From an uncultured Pseudomonadales bacterium (GTDB taxonomy: Bacteria; Pseudomonadota; Gammaproteobacteria; Pseudomonadales; IMCC2047), in NCBI GenBank assembly GCA_947258895.1, contig CAMYKE010000153.1:1665-11976 (forward strand): DNA of 10,312 bases. Reading direction: 5' to 3'. Positions 1 through 6,859 of this stretch are shown here, one piece after another. Numbering within the stretch: position 1 is the first letter of the stretch; each line of letters begins with the position of its first letter. Under the pieces are notes generated by a model. That model searched no databases. It worked only from the letters and a program-made list of their open reading frames with translations, and had not been told where the DNA came from. The position numbers were made by a program, and so were the translations under genes.

Positions 1-175
1 GTCGTCCTCGCATAGTGCCGCACCTGCAAACTGAAAATTTTTGAAAACCAACAATTAATACCAATTACAACTCATTTGTTGTTATTTGTCAAACATAAAT
101 GTTATTTTAACCTTTATTATATGTCTTACTTTAAGGTATTACCAAAAGTCGATTGCAGTTTAATGAGGTATCGAA
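1..175 (+). promoter_or_regulatory. AT-rich leader upstream of small ORF
   Basis: This stretch, especially 30-150, is clearly more AT-rich than the rest of the window and carries TATTAT/TTATAT-like hexamers near 115-122 and a TTGTCA at about 87-92. It also has the short palindrome AACATAAATGTT. It ends in a good Shine-Dalgarno (GAGG at 164-167) eight bases before the ATG at 176. This is the usual look of a promoter and 5' leader reading rightwards. No -35/-10 pair with ideal spacing stands out, so the exact promoter is not assigned. The gene it once served may be the short ORF that follows or a longer gene now truncated. Confidence 0.3.
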
Positions 176-337
176 ATGACCCGCTATACTGACCTTCAAG
201 CCAGCTCCGCTGGCTCTCCTCCGGCAAGAATGCTTTCACGGACGGGCCAAAGGAGAAATTTGCCTGCTTGTCGATCTGGTGTGAAGAAATTCAGTATGCA
301 CTCCACATACCTGGCTTCCATCCGTAATTACACCTAG
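176..337 (+). CDS. Small hypothetical ORF, 53 aa, possibly a truncated gene start
   Basis: The ORF runs ATG to TAG and encodes 53 residues, beginning MTRYTDLQASSAGSP and ending YLASIRNYT. The protein is basic and Ser/Arg-rich, with no signal peptide, membrane segment or recognised motif. Support comes from the ribosome binding site GAGG at 164-167 with 8-nt spacing and from the AT-rich leader in front. Nothing downstream to about 818 continues it in any frame as a recognisable protein. It may be a genuine small protein, or the surviving 5' end of a gene whose body was lost by deletion. I do not recognise it, and it could also be chance. Confidence 0.25.
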   Translation: MTRYTDLQASSAGSPPARMLSRTGQRRNLPACRSGVKKFSMHSTYLASIRNYT

Positions 338-818
338 GACAGAAAAGACCAGTCTAGTGATGCCAGTTGCCGATTACATGGGGTTGTGTCCAGGCAATCG
401 ATCGGCGAACCAGCATCAGACGCGGCTGGGAATGTTAGCGCGGAGATAAAAATTCAGCCGGGGTGTGCCAGGGGGAACTACGACCTAACAGGCAGTTTTG
501 CAAATCAACCGCTACCGCTGTGATTTCGGTGACGACCGTGGGTCCGGAGTAACACACTGCAGGGCTGGTATCGGCACGCATGGTGGTATTCTCAGCCAGT
601 AGTCGTGATTTATCAAGTGACAGTTTGTGCCGTTCGCGAAACGGTGGAATAACGGACATTACGTAACAGGAGATAATGACTATCCGCGAACTAATGGATT
701 GCTTTTTGGGCCAGCCCCTGCCAAGCACCCCAGTTACAGTAGCGTGGCGAAAAAACTTCAGCGTGGTGATTCGACATGCCACGCAACTTCACAGCTGGCT
801 TGCCCAAACTTCAATACC
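338..818. other. Gene-free stretch downstream of the GntR gene
   Basis: I see no supportable gene here. ORFs exist on both strands (minus 782-435; plus 627-1139 and 676-1176), but they match no family I know and the plus ones run into the antisense of the GntR gene. The only suggestive signal is AGGAG at 668-672 before the ATG at 676, with a short 3-nt spacing. There is no clear intrinsic terminator for the GntR transcript, which would read into this stretch on the minus strand. It may contain decayed coding sequence. Confidence 0.4.
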
Positions 819-1592
819 TCAGGACCGCGCCTCTCCCTTGCTGGTCGAATCGACTATTCGATTCGCCGAAAATCGCTCGCGGGTCCGGGAGAGCCGGCGG
901 CGTACTTCGGCTACAGCCTCTTCCTCGGTCGCGGCGTGGAGCGCATCGATTGCGCGCGTAAAATGGTGGCGCATCGCGACCCGGGCGGCCGGCGCATCTC
1001 CCTTTGCCAACGCATCGTATATCGCGCGGTGTTCATCGAGGCGAATCTGGGGGTCGGGCATGCAAATCGAGAGATGTGCCGCTTTGATGTGTTCCAGGCC
1101 CTCCTGCGTATTCCAGAGCTTTTCAATAAGCGTCTTTAGTACTTTGTTGTTGGTGGCCTCCGCAATCACCGCATGAAACTTCCTGTCCGCGTGATCACCC
1201 CCCAGGCCTTCCATGGTGTTTTCCCTTGCCATTTCCTCGAGCGCATCACGCAGTGCTTTTAGTTGCTGTTCGGTAATCAGCGATGCGGCAAGTGCTGCCG
1301 CTTCGCCCTCAATCATTACGCGGGACTCCATCAACTCGAACGGGCTAACCTTTCTGCCCAGTTCGACGTTCGCACTATCACCGGTTACGTACATACCGGA
1401 ACCGGTTTTCACGGCGATCTTTCCTATCGCCTCGAGTGCAATAACTGCTTCGCGAATCGTTGGACGACTAACACCAAATCGTTCGGCCAATTCGCGCTCG
1501 GGCGGTATTCGGCTGCCCACAGGATACTCGCCCGAATCAATTAATTCCACGATCTGCTCGACGACCTGGCGGTACAGCCTGTGTCCACTCAT
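819..1592 (-). CDS. GntR-family transcriptional regulator, FadR subfamily (FCD domain)
   Basis: This 257-residue protein is a DNA-binding transcription factor. Residues 5-70 form the GntR winged helix: PVGSRIPPERELAERFGVSR leads into PTIREAVIALEAIG, and GSGMYV marks the wing. Residues 85-225 are an all-helical FCD ligand domain with the metal-binding pattern of this subfamily: D136 and H140 (DRKFH), H188 (DEHRAI) and H210 (MRHHF). Such FCD proteins usually bind a carboxylate ligand; known relatives control hexuronate, lactate, gluconate and fatty acid genes. Length is normal, with a slightly long Arg-rich tail. The ATG at 1592 has only a weak purine-rich site (AAAGAG) ahead of it. The gene lies downstream of, and on the same strand as, the AEC permease and the PL17 lyase, so control of these genes is a reasonable inference. 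A 652-bp gap with its own promoter argues for separate transcription. Confidence 0.93.
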   Translation of the reverse strand: MSGHRLYRQVVEQIVELIDSGEYPVGSRIPPERELAERFGVSRPTIREAVIALEAIGKIAVKTGSGMYVTGDSANVELGRKVSPFELMESRVMIEGEAAALAASLITEQQLKALRDALEEMARENTMEGLGGDHADRKFHAVIAEATNNKVLKTLIEKLWNTQEGLEHIKAAHLSICMPDPQIRLDEHRAIYDALAKGDAPAARVAMRHHFTRAIDALHAATEEEAVAEVRRRLSRTRERFSANRIVDSTSKGEARS

Positions 1593-1812
1593 GATTTCAT
1601 CATCTCTTTATTTGAACCTTGAAGTACGCAACCAACGGACATCCGGTTCCTACACTCTGTCCAACGACCATCCAGCCTGACGCAGCAGGGACCTGCAAAT
1701 AAAAAACACCTGTTGTATCTCCACTTTTACGAAGCCGAAAAACGAAGCGCTTTCAGGCGATACACATTCGCCCTCAGGTACTAAACTGATAATCGCAGCC
1801 TGGCCTCAGTGT

Positions 1813-1841
1813 AATACAACATAATCTCTTTGGTATGACAA
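1813..1841 (-). promoter_or_regulatory. Predicted sigma-70 promoter of the GntR gene
   Basis: On the minus strand a -35-like hexamer TTGTCA (1841-1836, five of six consensus positions) is followed after exactly 17 bp by TGTATT (1818-1813, four of six). This would start transcription near 1806 and give a leader of about 210 nt before the ATG at 1592. The surrounding DNA is AT-rich, as expected. The -10 box is mediocre, so this is a prediction from sequence only. Confidence 0.4.
1831..1841. promoter_or_regulatory. Candidate FadR-type operator overlapping the -35 box
   Basis: TGGTATGACAA fits the FadR-subfamily half-site arrangement TnGTnnnACnA and differs from the classical TGGTnnnACCA core at one position. 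It overlaps the predicted -35 hexamer of the GntR gene, which is where an autorepressor would bind. The site is short and such matches arise by chance. I did not find an equally good copy upstream of the AEC or PL17 genes, which weakens the case for a common regulon. Confidence 0.33.
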
Positions 1842-2138
1842 TAGCAATAATCCAAATTATCCGAAAAAAAACAACCGGTTCAAGAAAATTAACAAACATT
1901 TTGTGCATAACACTAGCGATGAACAGATAAAATATGCAATATATCAATCAATTAGCACAAGGATACCGGTACGGCGACCCCCTCTGCACACTCATTTTTT
2001 TGAATGAAAACCATTGTCAAGCGACTACCCAATTGCCTGAGATTACAGCCTAAGGATCGCCAGTGGTGCCTCATGCAGCAATCCTGAAATTGGTTCAGCC
2101 CCCCGGTATTGCTGGCGGAACGGGCTAGACCCTCTTCT

Positions 2139-2157
2139 CTGCCATGCAGCATGGCAG
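2139..2157. repeat. Perfect 8-bp inverted repeat (hairpin)
   Basis: CTGCCATG and CATGGCAG form an 8-bp perfect stem with a 3-nt loop, about 90 bp downstream of the AEC permease stop. No T-run follows it on either strand, so it is not a standard intrinsic terminator. It could stabilise the 3' end of the permease mRNA. Confidence 0.45.
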
Positions 2158-2244
2158 TGGCCCTCGACATCGCCGCCCCCGGGCCCGTGAACATGCGACG
2201 GCTTCGGATTCGGGGCCTGACTCCGCCCTGCAGCGACAGCATGA

Positions 2245-3204
2245 CTAAATCAGATTTGCAAACTCCAGGAGGACTATCCCGGCGCTGATCGTAACCAGCG
2301 ACAGCAATGTACTGACCACCACAATGTTCGCCGCCAAAGTTGCGTTCCCTCCCATCGCCTGGACCATGACATAGGCCGCTGCTGCACAGGGAGTGCCGAC
2401 CATCAGGAACAGAATCCCGAGTTCCATGCCTGAAAAGCCAAAGAGATGCGCAAGATATACCGTGATCGCCGGCGTCACCACCAGCTTCGCCAGCACCGAC
2501 ATTGACGCCACTCCTGTTGAAGAACGCAATTCTCTGAGCGAGATCGTACCCCCTATACATAACAGGGCTAACGGGAGCGTCATTTGGGCAAGATAATCTC
2601 CGGCTTTCAATGCGATTGGATGAATCGGCACCCGCAACAGGTTTACCGCAATACCCGCCAGGATGGCTATCACCAGCGGATTTTTAAGCACATCCAGGAC
2701 AATCCCGACGACAGACAATTTACCCTCCCTATCCAGGCTGGCGCTGAGTGTGTATACCGAAAGGATGTTATAGAGCAGTGTCAGAATCGACATCAAAATT
2801 GACGCCACCGCCAACCCCGCGTCACCGTAGGCGTTCGCACACAGCGCCAGCCCCACAATGGCCAGATTGCCACGAAAGGCGCCCTGGATGAAAACCCCTC
2901 GATCACGCTTATTCCTGACGAAGATGGGTGCAGACAGAGACAACAGAACGAAAACAAGCACCGTGGCGAACCCGGCGACTGCCAGGAAAGGCAGGTTGAC
3001 CAGGGTTTTGATGTCCGTCCTAACCAGACTAATAAAGAGCAGCGCCGGCAAAGCGACCACAAACACCAGCCGGGAGGCTTTGTCCATGAACGGCGCATCG
3101 ATAATCTGCCAGTACTTCAAAGCAATACCCAGGCAGACCATAACGAAGATCGGTCCGGTCACGCCGAGGGCAAAATTGAGTGTGGTCAGGAAATCTGAAT
3201 ACAA
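2245..3204 (-). CDS. AEC (auxin efflux carrier) family transporter
   Basis: This 319-residue inner-membrane permease has about ten hydrophobic segments arranged in two halves, the usual size and layout for bacterial AEC proteins. Family landmarks are FRGNLAIVGLALCANAYGD (about 110-128), the mid-protein NPLVIAILAGIAVNLL (175-190), PLALLCIGGTISL (211-223), and the C-terminal TPCAAAAYVMVQAMGGN (271-287) followed by AANIVVVSTLLSLVTI. Characterised members move organic acids such as malate or malonate, or auxin in plants; the substrate here is unknown. The start is TTG at 3204, preceded by AAGGGG at 3217-3212 with 7-nt spacing. The next in-frame Met (residue 22) lies inside the first membrane segment, so the TTG start is preferred. 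The gene sits between a FadR-type regulator and an alginate lyase on the same strand, which suggests, without proof, uptake or release of a sugar acid. Confidence 0.92.
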   Translation of the reverse strand: MYSDFLTTLNFALGVTGPIFVMVCLGIALKYWQIIDAPFMDKASRLVFVVALPALLFISLVRTDIKTLVNLPFLAVAGFATVLVFVLLSLSAPIFVRNKRDRGVFIQGAFRGNLAIVGLALCANAYGDAGLAVASILMSILTLLYNILSVYTLSASLDREGKLSVVGIVLDVLKNPLVIAILAGIAVNLLRVPIHPIALKAGDYLAQMTLPLALLCIGGTISLRELRSSTGVASMSVLAKLVVTPAITVYLAHLFGFSGMELGILFLMVGTPCAAAAYVMVQAMGGNATLAANIVVVSTLLSLVTISAGIVLLEFANLI

Positions 3205-3445
3205 AAAAATGCCCCTTGGCGCGGGTACGTGCCACGTATCACCACATCAAAGTTATCAGGTGCCGGTTGCCAGAATTACCTCACCACAATGTCTCAGTGT
3301 AGTGACGACCGTATCGAAATCGTTCGATGTTGGTTCCGATTTTGGCGCTACTGCAGTACGCGAATGCAAAACACCCAGGGATGAGGGCTAACGTTTCATT
3401 TCGATTTTATCCACCTGATTGATGTTCCCGGTTTTGATATTTAAC
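3205..3445. other. Leader region of the AEC permease gene
   Basis: No gene is seen. The stretch should contain the promoter of the permease, but no convincing -35/-10 pair was found on the minus strand. A 16-bp dyad at 3313-3328 (ATCGAA, four-base loop, TTCGAT) could be a protein-binding site. Beyond it lies the miniature element at 3446-3626, so the insertion separates this promoter region from the PL17 gene. Confidence 0.4.
3212..3217 (-). promoter_or_regulatory. Ribosome binding site supporting a TTG start
   Basis: AAGGGG lies 7 nt upstream of the TTG at 3204. There is no ATG or GTG nearby that would leave the first transmembrane segment intact, so this site decides the start of the AEC permease. 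Confidence 0.6.
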
Positions 3446-3626
3446 CTAGGAGCCTATCGGACGTGGGATGAATCTACTGCGGAAAAGCCGCTCTTGTAAT
3501 GAAGTGGGGACATATTTTGTACGCTTTCTCGTTAAATAGAATGACTATTCGCCTCAAAAGAGCCCAAAATCTGCCTCAAACCGGACTTCCCCTCGCTACG
3601 AACACCCAAGTCCGACAGGCTCCTAG
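3446..3626. mobile_element. Non-autonomous miniature inverted-repeat element (MITE-like), CTAG-flanked
   Basis: The two ends are inverted copies of each other. The left end 3446-3467 (CTAGGAGCCTATCGGACG then TGGG) and the reverse complement of the right end 3605-3626 (CTAGGAGCCTGTCGGACT then TGGG) agree at 20 of 22 positions. CTAG lies at the outer edge of both ends, consistent with a 4-bp palindromic target duplication, which gives a 173-bp element from 3450 to 3622. It has no transposase and no credible ORF, so it would need to be moved by a full-length insertion sequence elsewhere in the genome. Insertion sequences that target CTAG exist; assignment to a particular IS family is not possible from this window. 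It lies between the PL17 lyase and the AEC permease. Confidence 0.62.
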
Positions 3627-3683
3627 CGAACCACTGGCAGAAATGATTCGATTGAATTCTGTTCAGGCCAGCCGCCGGGCTAC

Positions 3684-3709
3684 ACCCAACGCTCCGGGAA
3701 GCGTTGGGT
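3684..3709. repeat. REP-like strong hairpin (10-bp perfect stem)
   Basis: ACCCAACGCT and AGCGTTGGGT form a perfect 10-bp stem around the six-base loop CCGGGA. It lies about 85 bp downstream of the PL17 stop. The GTTGGGT-type stem next to a CGGGCTAC box resembles dispersed extragenic palindromes of gammaproteobacteria, but a single copy cannot prove repetition. No T-run follows on the minus strand, so it is more likely a repeat or mRNA 3'-end stabiliser than an intrinsic terminator. Confidence 0.55.
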
Positions 3710-3754
3710 TTGATCAGCGCAAGCGTCGTATTCGAAATCGCTGCGATGGAAACG

Positions 3755-3773
3755 ACGGGGCCTGCGGGCCCGT
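3755..3773 (-). terminator. Possible terminator hairpin of the PL17 gene
   Basis: On the minus strand, 22 bp after the PL17 stop, ACGGGCCC and GGCCCCGT form a GC-rich hairpin with a short loop and one mismatch. It is followed by CGTTTCC, which is only weakly T-rich. Position suits a terminator; the missing U-tract makes it uncertain. Confidence 0.3.
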
Positions 3774-3794
3774 TACAGAAGCCCGTCCGATACG

Positions 3795-6041
3795 CTATTT
3801 ATCACCATAGTGGTAGGGCCCGGTCCATTGATATGTCTTATCGGCTACTTTCAATTCATGTTGTTTGTCAGCCGAGGCATCCGCATTGGACAGGATGAAC
3901 ACGCTCGCGCGTCCCTTCAGGTCCTCGATAGAAACCGCAGTGTAGTCGCTATCGTCGTGAACGACCTGCAACCGGGCAATATTACTATTTGAATTCACCG
4001 AAAGCTCGGACACGGGGCTATAGCCTCCGTGCGGCTCGATGACGGATGCAAACAGCGTATCACCGGTGTTTTTTCTTCGAATTACCAACGCCGCATCCCT
4101 GCGCAAATTGAATTCGGGATCGTTGGCGCCGAGCCTCGTAAACAACAACTCATCGGAAGTATTGGTCGCCGAAGTCAGGGTGTAAAAATGGCCATTACCC
4201 ATCCACATGAACTTGGTATTGTCGGAGGAGGGTTTGCCCTTCCCTTCCAGGTACAAATGTTGATAACCGTGTTCCTTCCCCAACGCTTTCAATGTGGATG
4301 GGGAGTCGTACTCGAAATTGACCTTCATCACCTGCCCCATAAAATGGAAGGGCAAATCGTATTGGTGTTTTTGGTCGGATTTCACCTTGAAGATATCCAG
4401 CAGAAACGGCTTTTCGAAATGCTCGTTCTTGATCATTGCCAAAGTCCGCTTCATTGCCGTTCCCGGATAGGCGTTGGTTTCATCGGCGCTGACTACCTGG
4501 ACATTGGGGTCGGATGCATCAAAAAAATACAGGACAGAATGGTGTTGACTACCGATTTCGTACTTGCCCTGAAAATGCGACGTTTCATCCCGGACAATCG
4601 TGTTATGGGCGATGGTCTGCTTGGCCCAGCTGTTATTTTCCTTTAAATAATTGCCACCACCTTTCTGCTCGATGTTGACGAAGCGAGCTAGACCGTAATC
4701 CTGCAAGACTTCATCGCCTTTCTCGAACAGTGAGAAGGAAAGTTTGTCATAGTGACCGTGGCTTAACCCATGGGCTGCATATTTAAAGACCAGGGTTAAC
4801 TCTTCGTTACCGTAGCGAAGTACGCCAACACCCCCTTGTTTGCCGTCCGGGCCATCGGAATAATTTACAGATTTTTTAACATAGGGCTGCGCTTTTCCAT
4901 CGCGAACGCCAATCGCCACCGAGAGGCCCGCCTGGTCCAGGAGCACCTGATTTTGCTGTTCAGCAATGCTGAGTAACTGTGGGTCCATAGAGCCGTAATG
5001 ATAGGCAATATCAACGGCTGTCACTACTTCATCCTTGCGCCACGACATTCCCTTTTGCCCGTCGTTTAGCGGGAAAAACTCCCCATCCGCATCAGACAGA
5101 TTCAGGAGTGCATTCACACCCTTGATCAGCACGTTATCCTTGTGCTCCAACACTTTCATTTCGGGTTTCGCGTTATGCATTCCCACAGCAAAGATTAAAA
5201 ACGGATACATGGCGTAGCGTTGATAGTAAGGCCCCTCTGTGAAATAGCCCTCCGGTGAAAAGGGGTCGTCGAGATTGGCCAGGAAGCCTGCCTTACCATC
5301 TGGCGAATATATAAATCCACCGTCGTTATCCTTGGCTTTGAGGTCAATACTATCGAACGGTAAGCCATTCAGCGCTCGATCGATCAGCTCTGCGTCGTCC
5401 ATAACCAGCCCGATCATACCTACAGCGGCAGTGCCCCAGGTACTATGGTTATGTACGCGATTATAAAATTGCGGATTTTCCTTTGAGATAAAATCAGCAA
5501 AGGGACGAAATAAATTGGTTTCAAGCTGGTCACGTTCCTCTTCTGACAGCCAATCATAGATGGTGTCATAGGCCTGGCTCATATAGACGAGCCAGTTACT
5601 GTCATTCAGGCACTGCCAAAACAGCTTGCCACGGGCATATGACCGCGGCTTGGGGTGAACAGGCAGGTCTTTATACATAGCCTCATACTGGAAAAACATA
5701 TCGCGTACGTATTTGGCATATTTTTCATCCTGCAAAATCTGGAACAGCGTCCCGGCTTTTTGTGCAATCTGATAATTAAGTTTGTGCCTTTCATGGGTAT
5801 AGCCGCCTGAATAATCTTTGGGGATCGGCGTATCGATACCCAAAGCGATTTCGGCATCAACTTCTGCCTTGACTTTTTCAAGGGAGGCATCAAACAACGG
5901 AACCTTGCCCAATTCAGCTCGAATTTCTGCCACGCCCGCTGTAGTCAGAATCAGCTTGGGGTGGTCTTTTGATTGCGCAAGTGCCGGTAGCATAAATCCG
6001 AGTACCATCAACGATATCGCTATGCGGTTTCCTAGTTTCAT
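3795..6041 (-). CDS. Periplasmic exolytic oligoalginate lyase, polysaccharide lyase family 17
   Basis: The enzyme should cut oligoalginate from the end by beta-elimination, giving unsaturated monouronates that rearrange to DEH, the entry point of alginate catabolism. From the ATG at 6041 it is 748 residues, close to Alg17C of Saccharophagus degradans. A Sec signal peptide (MKLGNRIAISLMVLGF to PALA) is cleaved before QSKD; no lipobox Cys is present. The helical N-terminal domain carries YNRVHNHSTWGTA, with the Asn-His pair at 198-199 that corresponds to the Alg17C active site, and GYFTEGPYYQRY (265-276) supplying the catalytic Tyr region. The second, beta-sandwich heparinase II/III-like domain begins near 400 and holds AAHGLSHGHYDKLSF (422-436). 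Between the Asn-His pair and the Tyr motif there is a charged stretch (about 228-250) that may be a longer loop than usual. An upstream in-frame ATG at 6071 would add ten basic residues, but AGGAGA at 6056-6051 favours 6041. No other alginate enzyme is in the window. Confidence 0.95.
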   Translation of the reverse strand: MKLGNRIAISLMVLGFMLPALAQSKDHPKLILTTAGVAEIRAELGKVPLFDASLEKVKAEVDAEIALGIDTPIPKDYSGGYTHERHKLNYQIAQKAGTLFQILQDEKYAKYVRDMFFQYEAMYKDLPVHPKPRSYARGKLFWQCLNDSNWLVYMSQAYDTIYDWLSEEERDQLETNLFRPFADFISKENPQFYNRVHNHSTWGTAAVGMIGLVMDDAELIDRALNGLPFDSIDLKAKDNDGGFIYSPDGKAGFLANLDDPFSPEGYFTEGPYYQRYAMYPFLIFAVGMHNAKPEMKVLEHKDNVLIKGVNALLNLSDADGEFFPLNDGQKGMSWRKDEVVTAVDIAYHYGSMDPQLLSIAEQQNQVLLDQAGLSVAIGVRDGKAQPYVKKSVNYSDGPDGKQGGVGVLRYGNEELTLVFKYAAHGLSHGHYDKLSFSLFEKGDEVLQDYGLARFVNIEQKGGGNYLKENNSWAKQTIAHNTIVRDETSHFQGKYEIGSQHHSVLYFFDASDPNVQVVSADETNAYPGTAMKRTLAMIKNEHFEKPFLLDIFKVKSDQKHQYDLPFHFMGQVMKVNFEYDSPSTLKALGKEHGYQHLYLEGKGKPSSDNTKFMWMGNGHFYTLTSATNTSDELLFTRLGANDPEFNLRRDAALVIRRKNTGDTLFASVIEPHGGYSPVSELSVNSNSNIARLQVVHDDSDYTAVSIEDLKGRASVFILSNADASADKQHELKVADKTYQWTGPYHYGDK

Positions 6042-6050
6042 TCTCTTGAG

Positions 6051-6056
6051 TCTCCT
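6051..6056 (-). promoter_or_regulatory. Ribosome binding site fixing the PL17 start
   Basis: AGGAGA lies 9 nt before the ATG at 6041. The alternative ATG at 6071 has no comparable site and would place extra basic residues before the signal peptide, so 6041 is the better start. Confidence 0.65.
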
Positions 6057-6373
6057 GATTGCGATTTCCATGGTCTGCTGACTTTCATTCGATTGACAGA
6101 AAGATTCACCCTGGGTCCGGCAGACGCCCGGCTATTAATGTATTGATTTCACTTGGTCCAGATCACTCATTCCTGGTAATTCTTATTGAGAGTGTGCGCA
6201 GTACCGGCAGTGATTATCGTTGTAATACATGGCTGGGATTCCCGAATCCTCTTCGCCAATACGCGCAGCCAATATGGCCGCTCCGTAGTAAAATCGCTGC
6301 ATGCTACGCTGTCCAGTCCGGTTCCGCAAAAGTGCAAACTGCATGAGTGGTCGGGCGTTTGCGGGTGGCCGCG

Positions 6374-6401
6374 TCCTTCGCATTGTTCACCACGCGAAGG
6401 A
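6374..6401 (+). terminator. Hairpin followed by T-rich run, orphan terminator-like
   Basis: TCCTTCGC and GCGAAGGA make a perfect 8-bp stem with a 12-nt loop. Seven bases downstream on the plus strand begins TTTTATTTTATT. The gap and large loop are not ideal, and no plus-strand gene lies upstream, so it could terminate an unseen small RNA, or be the residue of a deleted gene. Confidence 0.33.
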
Positions 6402-6423
6402 TCTATGGTTTTATTTTATTATC

Positions 6424-6447
6424 CCCGCTGAACATGAGTCCAGCGGG
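6424..6447. repeat. 7-bp inverted repeat
   Basis: CCCGCTG and CAGCGGG pair around a 10-nt loop. It lies directly after the T-rich run of the preceding hairpin, with no T-run of its own on either strand. Confidence 0.4.
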
Positions 6448-6507
6448 TTATCCATTTGAGGCGGATCCCTGAGCTTTCAGGCTTATCTTGATGTGTAATT
6501 CCCATGC

Positions 6508-6534
6508 TATCACCCCCTATGTTATCTGGTGATA
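6508..6534. promoter_or_regulatory. Operator-like dyad TATCACC-13-GGTGATA
   Basis: Two perfect 7-bp inverted half-sites are separated by 13 bp. The spacing of about two helical turns between half-site centres suits binding by a dimeric regulator. A further dyad, ACTGGC/GCCAGT at 6537-6559, follows immediately. The bound protein, if any, is unknown; the dyad is over 300 bp from either flanking start codon. Confidence 0.28.
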
Positions 6535-6859
6535 ATACTGGCCAAATACTATAGCCAGTTTTGCAACCCAATATCAATGCCAGTTTCGGTATTAATCTAC
6601 GGCCCTTTGGTAATAACAAACGTAATTGTTGGTGTACTTTATAGTTAAGACAATGAAAAAAGGGAGCGATTGCAGACAGGGTCCGGCCCGAATTGCCTGT
6701 GGCAAACATTCCGTCGCGGACGATTTTAACTTCCGGTGGAGGCTGGATACTTATATTCGGGCTTTGATGTTGAAATTCGATCTACAAAAGATCAGGCTAG
6801 CAGGCGGGGTCCCTGGACGGAGATAGCAAACAACAAAACTAGGTTGAAAGGAGGCAATG

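Larger units (their letters stand above)
1593..2244. other. Long intergenic region between GntR gene and AEC permease gene
   Basis: There is no convincing gene in these 652 bp. From about 1790 to 1970 the DNA is AT-rich and holds the likely promoter of the GntR gene. From about 1980 to 2244 composition returns to that of coding DNA and includes a perfect 8-bp hairpin at 2139-2157, but no family is recognisable in any frame. The longest minus-strand ORF here (2560-1952) is mostly a shadow of the permease gene. A 27-codon plus-strand ORF starting at the ATG near 2003 is not supported. No T-tract terminator follows the permease stop. Confidence 0.5.
6057..6859. other. Long gene-free divergent region between PL17 and the DUF900 hydrolase
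   Basis: About 800 bp separate two divergent genes, and no protein family is recognisable in any frame. The best ORF, plus 6653-6826 (57 codons, ending 30 bp before the hydrolase), has a poor ribosome site and no known motif. Both promoters should be here, but no consensus pair is convincing. The region is rich in small dyads: 6265-6281 (GCAGCCA/TGGCCGC), 6374-6401, 6424-6447, 6508-6534 and 6537-6559. This clustering suggests regulatory sites, small-RNA hairpins or the decayed remains of a lost gene with its terminators. Confidence 0.45.

Noticed and set aside
435..782. Minus-strand ORF of 115 aa downstream of the GntR gene
   Set aside because: No ribosome site, irregular composition and no recognisable motif; it looks like a chance open frame.
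676..1176. Plus-strand ORF of 166 aa with AGGAG ahead of its ATG
   Set aside because: Most of it is antisense to the well-supported GntR gene, the ribosome site spacing is only 3 nt, and no family features are visible. At most the first 48 codons could be a remnant.
1952..2560. Minus-strand ORF of 202 aa
   Set aside because: More than half is a frame-shifted shadow of the AEC permease gene, and the rest shows no protein-like pattern.
6374..6447. CRISPR-like or tRNA-like structure from neighbouring stem-loops
   Set aside because: The two stems differ in sequence, there is no repeat-spacer periodicity, and no cloverleaf with a CCA-type acceptor can be drawn.
6653..6826. 57-codon plus-strand ORF just upstream of the DUF900 hydrolase
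   Set aside because: Poor ribosome site, no homologous motif; the position 30 bp before a gene is suggestive but not enough.
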